Part shown: piece after piece, positions 8,379 through 15,019 of the stretch
Layout: each line of letters opens with the position of its first letter
Position numbering within the stretch: position 1 is the first letter of the stretch
From: DATCLS01 sp035296625
GTDB taxonomy: Bacteria > Actinomycetota > Acidimicrobiia > Acidimicrobiales > VFJN01
Assembly: GCA_035296625.1 (NCBI GenBank)
Contig: DATHAO010000013.1
Span: 1-64,000, forward strand
Direction: 5' to 3'
Length of the DNA stretch: 64,000 bases
Program-made: the position numbers and the translations under genes
The notes under the pieces: model-generated
Told to the model about the DNA's origin: nothing
Databases searched by the model: none
The model's input: the letters and a program-made list of their open reading frames with translations, nothing else

Positions 8379-9557
8379 ATGGTCGACACCGGTGGCACCA
8401 CGGGAGGTCCGGCGGACGAGACCGCCGGGGCGGACGAGACCGGCGTCTCGACGCTCGAGCTCTTCTTCGATCTCGTGTTCGTCTTCGCGGTCACACAGAT
8501 CACCGGTGTGATAGCGGACGACCCGACGGCCTCGGGCGTCGCCCATGGCGTGGTCCTGTTCGCGCTCCTGTGGTGGGCGTGGGGCGCCTACGCCTGGCTC
8601 ACGAACACGGTCGAGACCCGTGCGATGCCGGCCCGGCTCGTCCTGCTCGGCGCGATGGCCGCCGCGCTCGTGCTGGCCGTGGCCGTCCCCACCAGCTTCG
8701 GCGACGGGGGCCTGGCGTTCGGCCTCGCCTACCTGGTCGTGCTCTCGCTGCACCTGGCGCTGTTCGCTGTGGCCGCCGAGAACCCCGCCGACACCCGCCA
8801 GGCGCTGCGGCGCCTCGCCCCTACGAACCTCCTGGCGGCGCTGCTGCTCGTGGCCGGCTCGCTCGCCGGCGACCGGGTGCACGAGGCGGCGTTCGTGCTC
8901 GCGGTGATCGTGGCGTACGTCGGGCCGTACCTCACCGGCGTGTCCGGCTACACGGTCCACCCCCGGCACTTCGCCGAGCGCCACGGGCTGATCGTGATCG
9001 TCGCCCTCGGCGAGTCGATCATCGCCATCGGCGCCGGCGGCGACGAGATCGCCGTCGACCGCGCGCTCGCCGGCACCGCGCTGCTGGCCATCTCGCTCGT
9101 CATCGCGCTCTGGTGGGCCTACTTCGACGCCGACGCCGAGCGCTACGAGCGGGCCCTCACCGCCAGCCGCGGCGCCGACCGGGCCCGGCTGGCGCGCGAC
9201 ATCTACAGCTACCTGCACGTGCCGCTCGTGCTGGGCGTTGTGCTCGCGGCCGTGGGCATCCACGAGGCCCTGGTCCACCCCCGCGAGGCGCTCGACCCGG
9301 TCGTGGGCGGCGTGCTGGCCGCCGGCGTCGCGCTGTTCTTCGCCGGGCTCGGGGCCATGCGCCTGCGGTGCGGCGCCCGGGCCGGGACGGGGCACGTCGC
9401 GATCGTGGGGCTCGCCCTGCTCGTGGCGCTGGCCGCCCCGCACCTTGCGGCCAGCGCCTCCCTGGCGGTGCTCGCGGTCGGAGCGCTGGGGGCGGCCGTG
9501 GGGGACCGCTGGATGTCGCCCGCCGAGGCCCAGCCGGCCGTTCCGCCGTCCCGCTGA
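8379..9557 (+). CDS. ltrA: LtrA family membrane protein
   Basis: A 392-aa polytopic membrane protein of the low-temperature-requirement A family. The family signature TLELFFDLVFVFAVTQIT occurs at about residues 27-44, followed by roughly ten hydrophobic helices including FALLWWAWGAYAWLTNTVE and HGLIVIVALGESIIAIGAG, the latter containing the conserved GES motif. Function is not established for the family beyond low-temperature growth of Listeria. It starts 18 bp after the P450 stop; a CACACT hexamer 6 nt upstream of ATG may give its own leaderless start. Confidence 0.9.
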   Translation: MVDTGGTTGGPADETAGADETGVSTLELFFDLVFVFAVTQITGVIADDPTASGVAHGVVLFALLWWAWGAYAWLTNTVETRAMPARLVLLGAMAAALVLAVAVPTSFGDGGLAFGLAYLVVLSLHLALFAVAAENPADTRQALRRLAPTNLLAALLLVAGSLAGDRVHEAAFVLAVIVAYVGPYLTGVSGYTVHPRHFAERHGLIVIVALGESIIAIGAGGDEIAVDRALAGTALLAISLVIALWWAYFDADAERYERALTASRGADRARLARDIYSYLHVPLVLGVVLAAVGIHEALVHPREALDPVVGGVLAAGVALFFAGLGAMRLRCGARAGTGHVAIVGLALLVALAAPHLAASASLAVLAVGALGAAVGDRWMSPAEAQPAVPPSR

Positions 9558-9637
9558 CGACCGCAAGGTGCGGCCGCGCGGTCACGGATGGAACGCACGT
9601 TCCGAATCGCCGCCGCATGCTGCTTGAATCGTCTCCT

Positions 9638-11074
9638 GTGAGCCTCGACATCGACGCCGTGGCTGCCCATGTCGGTCGTGCCTGGGACGCCGACATCCTC
9701 CCGGTGCTCCACGACTACATCCGCATCCCGAACGTCTCGGTGGCCTACGACCGCGGCTGGGCCGAGGCCGGCCACATGGCACGGGCCACCGAGCTGTTGC
9801 GCAAGTGGTGCGCGGACCGGGCCGCCGACGGGTTGGCCGGCGCCCGCGTCGAGGTGCAGCAGGTCCCCGGCTGCACGCCGCTGCTCGTCGTCGACGTCCC
9901 CGCCACCGGCGGCGGCTCCGACGATCGGACCGTGCTGCTCTACGGCCATCTCGACAAGCAGCCGCCGTTCGCCGGCTGGCGCCAGGGCCTCGGCCCCTGG
10001 GAACCCGTCGTCGACGGCGACCGCCTCTACGGGCGCGGCAGCGCGGACGACGGCTACGCCACGTTCTCGGCGCTCGCCGCCCTCGGGGCCGTGCGGGCGG
10101 CCGGCGGCGCCCACGACCGCTGCGTCGTGCTCATAGAGGCCAGCGAGGAGTCGGGCAGCCCCGACCTGCCCGCCCACCTCGCGGCACTCGGCGACCGCCT
10201 CGGCAGCCCGTCGCTCGTGATCGCGCTCGACTCGTGGTGCGGCGACTGGGACCGCCTCTGGATCACCACGTCGCTGCGCGGCCTCGTCAACATGACGCTG
10301 CGGGTCGAGGTGCTGACCGAGGGCATCCACTCCGGCTCGGCCGGCGGCGTCGTGCCGTCGACGTTCCGGATCCTGCGCCAGCTGCTCGACCGGGTCGAGG
10401 ATGCCCGCACCGGCGAGCTGCGCATCCCCGAGCTGCACGTCGAGGTGCCCGAGCACCGGCGCCGCCAGATCGCGGACACCGCTCCCGACCTCGGCGACAT
10501 GGCCACCCGGTTCCCGTTCGTGCGCGGTGCCGGGCCGGTGGTCGGCGGGACCGAGGCAATGCTGCTCGCCCGCACGTGGGGCCCCGCCCTCGAGGTCACC
10601 GGGCTGGAGGGGGCGCCACCGCCGGCCGAGGCCGGCAACGTGCTGCGCCCGTGGACGGCCGCCAAGTTCTCGGTGCGGGTGCCGCCGACGGCCGACGCCC
10701 AGGCGGCGGCGGCCGCCCTGGTCAAGCGCCTGACGGAGAACCCCCCGTACGGCGCCCGCGTCACGGTCGACCCGGGGACCGCCGAGGACGGCTGGCACGC
10801 CCCGCCGGAGCCCCCGTGGCTGGTCGAGGCGATCGCCGCGGCCTCGACCGCAGCATTCGGCCGCCCGCACCGGGCGCTCGGCGAGGGAGGGACGATCCCG
10901 TTCATGGGCATGCTCGGCCGGCGCTTCCCCGATGCCCGGTTCGTGATCACCGGCGTGCTCGGCCCCGGGGCGAACGCCCACGGCCCGAACGAGTTCCTGC
11001 ACCTGCCGACGGCCCGCAACGTGACCACCGCGGTCGCCCACATCCTCGACGCCCAGGCGCGCGCACCCGAGTAG
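9638..11074 (+). CDS. M20-family metallopeptidase (dipeptidase/carboxypeptidase-like)
   Basis: A 478-aa M20 zinc peptidase. Metal-site motifs are visible: VLLYGHLDKQPP (first His and Asp), GRGSADDGYATFSAL (bridging Asp), IEASEESGSPDL (catalytic and metal Glu pair), and a late GPGANAHGPNEFL containing the final His. The dimerisation lid lies between. It belongs to the clade with carnosinase and CNDP-like dipeptidases and removes or cleaves C-terminal residues of short peptides in the cytoplasm. I prefer GTG 9638 because the coding similarity begins there; an in-frame ATG exists at 9617. No Shine-Dalgarno is evident at either. Confidence 0.9.
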   Translation: MSLDIDAVAAHVGRAWDADILPVLHDYIRIPNVSVAYDRGWAEAGHMARATELLRKWCADRAADGLAGARVEVQQVPGCTPLLVVDVPATGGGSDDRTVLLYGHLDKQPPFAGWRQGLGPWEPVVDGDRLYGRGSADDGYATFSALAALGAVRAAGGAHDRCVVLIEASEESGSPDLPAHLAALGDRLGSPSLVIALDSWCGDWDRLWITTSLRGLVNMTLRVEVLTEGIHSGSAGGVVPSTFRILRQLLDRVEDARTGELRIPELHVEVPEHRRRQIADTAPDLGDMATRFPFVRGAGPVVGGTEAMLLARTWGPALEVTGLEGAPPPAEAGNVLRPWTAAKFSVRVPPTADAQAAAAALVKRLTENPPYGARVTVDPGTAEDGWHAPPEPPWLVEAIAAASTAAFGRPHRALGEGGTIPFMGMLGRRFPDARFVITGVLGPGANAHGPNEFLHLPTARNVTTAVAHILDAQARAPE

Positions 11075-11143
11075 GCACGCTTCGTGCCTGGAATGGCCAC
11101 ATCGCGTGCGGCCATTGGTGCCGAGCGCGGGCGCACTGACGAT

Positions 11144-11149
11144 TAGCGT
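11144..11149 (+). promoter_or_regulatory. TAGCGT -10 box, leaderless start of CDF gene
   Basis: TAGCGT is followed by 6 nt and then the ATG at 11156, so transcription would begin at the start codon. The gene has no Shine-Dalgarno. Confidence 0.6.
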
Positions 11150-11155
11150 GGCGCC

Positions 11156-12502
11156 ATGGCAGGAGAAGGTCACGGCACCCGGGCCGTCATCGCCGCGATG
11201 CTCGCCAACGCGGGCATCGCCATCGCCAAGTTCGTGGGCTTCGTCCTCACCCAGTCGGCGTCGATGCTGGCCGAGAGCGTGCACTCGCTGGCCGACACGT
11301 CCAACCAGCTCCTGTTGCTCCTGGGTCACCGCCGGGCCCGCAAGCCGGCGACGCCCGACCACCCGTTCGGCCACGGGCGCGAGCGGTACTTCTGGTCGTT
11401 CATCGTCGCCCTGATCCTCTTCAGCCTCGGCGGCGTGTTCGCCACCTTCGAGGGCATCGAGAAGATCCGCCACCCCCACGAGCTCGAGTCACCGGCCGTG
11501 GCCGTCGGCATCCTGCTCGTCGCGATCGTGCTGGAGGCGCTGTCGTTCCGCACAGCGGTCAACGAGTCGACTCACGTCAAGGGCGACCTCGACTGGTGGC
11601 AGTTCATCCGCCGGTCCAAGACCCCGGAGCTGCCCGTGGTGCTGCTCGAGGACTTCGGCGCCCTCATCGGCCTCACGCTGGCGCTCGCTGCGGTGGGCAC
11701 CGCGCTGGTCACCGACGACGCGGTGTGGGACGGCTACGGCACGCTCTCGATCGGCATCCTGCTCCTCGTCATCGCCGCCATCCTGGCCGTCGAGATGAAG
11801 AGCCTGCTGATCGGCGAGTCGGCCAGCGAGTCTGACCAGCAGCGCATCGCCGCCGCCATCGAGATCGAGCCGAGCGTGACCCGGCTGCTCCACATGCGCA
11901 CCGAGCACCTGGGCCCGGACGAGCTACTGGTCGGGGCGAAGATCGAGCTGGTCGCTGGGCTCGACGTGGCGGAGGTGGTCGAGGTGGTCAACCGGGTCGA
12001 GACGAGCGTGCGCCGCGCCGTGCCGGCCGTCCGCATCATGTACCTCGAGCCCGACATCTTCCGGACGCAGGTCCCGGCCGCCCACGACGCCGACCTGGCC
12101 CCGGCGCCCGCGGCGGGCGCCGGCGAGATCGCCACCGTCGTGGCCGCCGCCGCCCCCACGCGCGAGCCGGTCCCGCCCGCGGCGGACGGCCCGGCTCCAC
12201 GGGCGCCCGAGCCGGAGCCGGCCGTTCCCACCCCCGCTCGGGCTGCCGAGGCGGCGACGCCTGCCCGGGCGGCGACGACCCTGTCCAACGTGCCCCAGGC
12301 CCCGCCCGACGCCCCGGCGGCCGCCGCCGACGCCGCCGCGCCGAGCGAGATGACCGTGCCCACGGCGTCGACCCCGGTTCCCGAGCCGGGTGCGGCGCCC
12401 GCACCCGCGCCGCTCAGCGACGAGGAGGTGGTCGCGGCCGAGCCGGTCGACGGCGAGGCCGTCCCGACGCCCGGCGAATCCCGGGAGCACGGCGAGGGCT
12501 GA
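11156..12502 (+). CDS. cation diffusion facilitator (CDF) transporter with long Ala/Pro-rich tail
   Basis: A 448-aa CDF-family metal/proton antiporter of the inner membrane, expected to export divalent cations. The N-terminal TM1-2 region carries ESVHSLADTSNQLLLLLGHR, with the His/Asp/Asn metal-site pattern, followed by DHPFGHGRERYFWSF. Further helices extend to about residue 215, then a cytoplasmic domain with IAAAIEIEPSV and RMYLEPDIF-like segments to about 300. From about 310 to 448 the protein is a low-complexity Ala/Pro/Glu tail not usual in CDFs. The adjacent XRE gene starts 3 nt after the stop and is probably co-transcribed. Confidence 0.9.
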   Translation: MAGEGHGTRAVIAAMLANAGIAIAKFVGFVLTQSASMLAESVHSLADTSNQLLLLLGHRRARKPATPDHPFGHGRERYFWSFIVALILFSLGGVFATFEGIEKIRHPHELESPAVAVGILLVAIVLEALSFRTAVNESTHVKGDLDWWQFIRRSKTPELPVVLLEDFGALIGLTLALAAVGTALVTDDAVWDGYGTLSIGILLLVIAAILAVEMKSLLIGESASESDQQRIAAAIEIEPSVTRLLHMRTEHLGPDELLVGAKIELVAGLDVAEVVEVVNRVETSVRRAVPAVRIMYLEPDIFRTQVPAAHDADLAPAPAAGAGEIATVVAAAAPTREPVPPAADGPAPRAPEPEPAVPTPARAAEAATPARAATTLSNVPQAPPDAPAAAADAAAPSEMTVPTASTPVPEPGAAPAPAPLSDEEVVAAEPVDGEAVPTPGESREHGEG

Positions 12503-12505
12503 TCG

Positions 12506-12889
12506 GTGGCCACCGGGGCGTCCGACGCCGCACGCGAGGCCGGCAAGGTCCAGCTCGAACGCCTGGGTCGCCTCATACGCGAGCAGCGCAGCCTGGCGGA
12601 GATGTCGCTGCGCGAGCTCGCCGCCCGCACGAACGTCTCGAACCCGTACCTCTCCCAGATCGAGCGAGGCCTGCACGAGCCGTCGGTGCGGGTGCTGCGC
12701 TCGATCGCCAGGGCGCTGAACATGTCGGCCGAGAGCCTGCTGGTCCAGGCCGGCCTGCTCGACAGCGCCGAGCCGGGCGAGCCGCCGCCCACGGTCGTCT
12801 CGGCGATCCAGGCCGACGACCGCCTGACCGACGACCAGAAGTCGGCGCTGCTGGCCGTCTACCGCAGCTACATCGCCAGCGACGTGTAG
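12506..12889 (+). CDS. XRE-family HTH regulator, Rv0474-like
   Basis: A 127-aa cytoplasmic DNA-binding protein. The helix-turn-helix (about residues 18-75) contains RLIREQRSLAEMSLRELA and RTNVSNPYLSQIERGLHEPS, with the recognition-helix region SNPYLSQIERGL matching what I recall of M. tuberculosis Rv0474. The C-terminal half (SAESLLVQAGLLD, LTDDQKSALLAVYRSY) also matches that protein's short dimer-like tail. In mycobacteria Rv0474 sits beside hbhA; here the convergent neighbour at 12987-13307 is a phasin/HbhA-like protein, which supports the assignment. It is a plausible regulator of that neighbour. Confidence 0.85.
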   Translation: MATGASDAAREAGKVQLERLGRLIREQRSLAEMSLRELAARTNVSNPYLSQIERGLHEPSVRVLRSIARALNMSAESLLVQAGLLDSAEPGEPPPTVVSAIQADDRLTDDQKSALLAVYRSYIASDV

Positions 12890-12915
12890 CGGCGGGGGAA
12901 CGGCTGCGCCGGACG

Positions 12916-12959
12916 CGTCGAACCGCCCGGGCGGGGGGGCCCGCCCGGGCGGTTCGACG
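12916..12959. terminator. bidirectional hairpin terminator, 20-bp perfect stem
   Basis: The arms at 12916-12935 and 12940-12959 are perfect reverse complements with a GGGG loop. The site lies between the convergent XRE and phasin-like genes and can serve both strands. No T-tract is present. Confidence 0.8.
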
Positions 12960-12986
12960 AGGTGGGCGGCCGCAGGCCGCCGGCGC

Positions 12987-13307
12987 TCAGGCGCGCTTGG
13001 CGGTGCGGTTGGCCTTGGCGACCTTCGCCTCGACGGTCGTCTCGGCGCCGGCCAGCGGGGCGACGGTCTCGACGATCGCCTTGACCAGGTCGTGCTGGGC
13101 GTCGAGCAGCGACTTCACGAAGTCGTACTGCGAGTCGAGCACCTTGGCGGGCTTGGGCAGCGACGACGGGTAGGTGACGTCGGGAAGCTTGCCGTCGGCG
13201 AAGTCGACGCCCTTGCGGACGTAGTCGACGACCGGGCCCTGAAGGCCGCGGATGGTCTCGACGACCTTCGTCTCGGCATCGGTCACGGTGGTGAGCAGAT
13301 CGGCCAT
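12987..13307 (-). CDS. phasin / heparin-binding haemagglutinin-like small helical protein
   Basis: A 106-aa, mostly helical, amphipathic protein: MADLLTTVTDAETKVVETIR, then VLDSQYDFVKSLLDAQHDLV, then a basic Ala/Lys-rich end (AKVAKANRTAKRA). Short helices with regular Val/Leu and a Lys/Ala tail recall mycobacterial HbhA and PHA-granule phasins, which coat lipid droplets or polyhydroxyalkanoate granules. It is much shorter than HbhA (about 200 aa), so I use the name only by analogy and from its position beside an Rv0474-like regulator. GGAGG precedes ATG 13307. Confidence 0.65.
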   Translation of the reverse strand: MADLLTTVTDAETKVVETIRGLQGPVVDYVRKGVDFADGKLPDVTYPSSLPKPAKVLDSQYDFVKSLLDAQHDLVKAIVETVAPLAGAETTVEAKVAKANRTAKRA

Positions 13308-13363
13308 GGTTGGCCTCCGGTTCTGTGAGCGGGTCGGAAGGGCGGTAACCCTGGACACCGCTA

Positions 13364-13391
13364 ACTTTACCTAGCACTGCTTGGTTTCCAA
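13364..13391 (-). promoter_or_regulatory. candidate -35/-10 promoter of the phasin-like gene
   Basis: On the minus strand TTGGAA (13391-13386) and TAAAGT (13369-13364) are separated by 16 bp in an unusually AT-rich stretch, followed by a leader of about 50 nt with a Shine-Dalgarno. This is one of the few housekeeping-type promoters legible in the window. Confidence 0.5.
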
Positions 13392-13498
13392 CGTGTCATC
13401 CGTCACAATATGCACAATGAAATCCGATCCGATAGGTCTGGTTTCACTGCACCGATCAGTAGGATCACGCGCGCAGGCACGATCTCTGGAGGACGACG

Positions 13499-14131
13499 AT
13501 GACCATCCGACTGGGCGACGACGCCCCCAACTTCACCGCCGACACCACCGAGGGGACCCTCGACTTCTACGACTGGAAGGGTGACAGCTGGGCGGTCCTG
13601 TTCTCCCACCCGAAGGACTTCACGCCGGTGTGCACCACCGAGCTGGGCCGGGTGGCCGAGCTCAAGCCCGAGTTCGACCGGCGCGACGTCAAGGTCATCG
13701 GCCTCTCGGTCGACACCCACGAGAACCACGAGGGCTGGAGCCAGGACATCAAGGACGTGACCGGCCACGAGCTGAACTTTCCGCTCATCGCCGACCCCGA
13801 CCACAAGGTGTCCGACCTCTACGACCTGATCCACCCGAACGCCAGCGACACGGCGACGGTCCGGTCGGTGTTCGTGATCGGCGACGACAACAAGGTGAAG
13901 CTCACGCTCACCTATCCCGCCTCTACCGGCCGCAACTTCGACGAGCTGCTCCGGTCGATCGACTCGCTGCAGCTCACGGCCAACCACAAGGTCGCCACGC
14001 CCGCCGACTGGAACCAGGGTGAGGACGTGATCATCGTGCCGGCCGTCTCCGACGAGGAGGCCAAGGACCGCTTCCCCGAGGGCTGGGAGGCGAAGAAGCC
14101 CTACCTCCGGGTGACCAAGCAGCCCGGCTGA
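13499..14131 (+). CDS. 1-Cys peroxiredoxin (Prx6/AhpC-TSA family)
   Basis: A 210-aa thiol peroxidase reducing H2O2 and alkyl hydroperoxides in the cytoplasm. The peroxidatic motif SHPKDFTPVCTTELG places the active Cys at residue 45, with the expected Pro and Thr around it; no second resolving Cys is present in the domain, as in the Prx6 class, and the C-terminal 1-cysPrx_C extension (VATPADWNQGEDVIIVPAV) is intact. ATG 13499 follows a perfect GGAGGA at 5-6 nt. A TAGGAT hexamer at 13460-13465 is a candidate -10. A hairpin follows the gene. Confidence 0.95.
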   Translation: MTIRLGDDAPNFTADTTEGTLDFYDWKGDSWAVLFSHPKDFTPVCTTELGRVAELKPEFDRRDVKVIGLSVDTHENHEGWSQDIKDVTGHELNFPLIADPDHKVSDLYDLIHPNASDTATVRSVFVIGDDNKVKLTLTYPASTGRNFDELLRSIDSLQLTANHKVATPADWNQGEDVIIVPAVSDEEAKDRFPEGWEAKKPYLRVTKQPG

Positions 14132-14157
14132 CCTCCGCCACCTGCGACGACGCACGA

Positions 14158-14193
14158 GCGCCCGCCGCCGGCCCCGTGCCGGCAGGCGGGCGC
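14158..14193 (+). terminator. GC-rich hairpin after peroxiredoxin
   Basis: GCGCCCGCC and GGCGGGCGC form a stem, extended inward by CCGG/CCGG with small bulges, starting 27 nt after the peroxiredoxin stop. No T-tract. Confidence 0.55.
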
Positions 14194-14232
14194 CTGGCGC
14201 CGGGCCCCGTGACCCGCCCGATCGGACGCCCC

Positions 14233-14238
14233 TAGGGT
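14233..14238 (+). promoter_or_regulatory. TAGGGT -10 box, leaderless start of ABC ATPase
   Basis: TAGGGT followed by 7 nt and GTG 14246; this spacing decides the start over the in-frame GTG at 14237. Confidence 0.55.
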
Positions 14239-14245
14239 GTCGCGC

Positions 14246-15010
14246 GTGGCCCTCTACGTCGGCGATCGTCAGCACCGACGGTCCCGGCCCGTGCCGGCGG
14301 CGGCTGCGGTACACGCCACGAAGGTCTACGGCTCGGGCACCACCGCGGTGCGGGCGCTCGACGACGTCAGCCTGCAGGTTCCCGCGCGCCGCTTCACCGC
14401 CATCATGGGCCCCTCCGGCTCGGGCAAGTCGACGCTCATGCACTGCCTGGCCGGGCTCGACCGCCTCACCCGGGGCGATGTGTTCATCGACGGCACGGCG
14501 CTGTCCTCGCTGTCCGAGCGGCGGCTGACCAAGCTACGGCGCGAGCGGGTCGGCTTCGTGTTCCAGGCCTACAACCTCGTGCCCACGCTGACCGCCGGCG
14601 AGAACATCACGCTGCCGCTGTCGCTCGCGCGGCGCCGCCGGGACCAGGACTGGATCGACGCGGTGATCGACGCCGTCGGCCTCGGAAACCGGCTCGGTCA
14701 CCGGCCCTCCGAGCTGTCGGGCGGCCAGCAGCAGCGGGTCGCCGTGGCGCGAGCGCTCGCCAGCCAGCCGGCGATCGTCTTCGCCGACGAGCCCACGGGC
14801 AACCTCGACCGGCGCAGCGGCCACGAGGTGCTCGCCTTCCTGCGCTACGCGGTCGACGCTCTCGGCCAGACGGTCGTCATGGTGACGCACGACCCGCTGG
14901 CCGCCAGCTACACGCACCACGCCCTGTTCCTCGCCGACGGGCGCATCGTCGACGAGGTCTTCCGGCCCACGCCCGGGAGCGTGCTGCACCACATGGGTCG
15001 CCTCGAGTAG
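14246..15010 (+). CDS. ABC transporter ATPase (MacB/LolD type)
   Basis: A 254-aa ABC ATPase of the MacB/FtsE/LolD class. Motifs in order: Walker A MGPSGSGKSTLMHCLAG, Q-loop FVFQAYNLVPTLTA, signature ELSGGQQQRVAVARAL, Walker B IVFADEPTGNLD and the H-loop VVMVTHDPLAA. Such ATPases drive FtsX-like mechanotransmission permeases rather than classic transport; the partner permease begins 9 nt downstream. The pair probably exports or extracts a lipid, lipoprotein or small toxic molecule. I took GTG 14246 on the basis of the TAGGGT box 7 nt upstream. Confidence 0.92.
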   Translation: MALYVGDRQHRRSRPVPAAAAVHATKVYGSGTTAVRALDDVSLQVPARRFTAIMGPSGSGKSTLMHCLAGLDRLTRGDVFIDGTALSSLSERRLTKLRRERVGFVFQAYNLVPTLTAGENITLPLSLARRRRDQDWIDAVIDAVGLGNRLGHRPSELSGGQQQRVAVARALASQPAIVFADEPTGNLDRRSGHEVLAFLRYAVDALGQTVVMVTHDPLAASYTHHALFLADGRIVDEVFRPTPGSVLHHMGRLE

Positions 15011-15019
15011 CGGTCGGCG

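Noticed and set aside
8570..9637. Upstream extension of the M20 peptidase
   Set aside because: It overlaps the complete LtrA gene in another frame and reads as Arg/Ala-rich noise.
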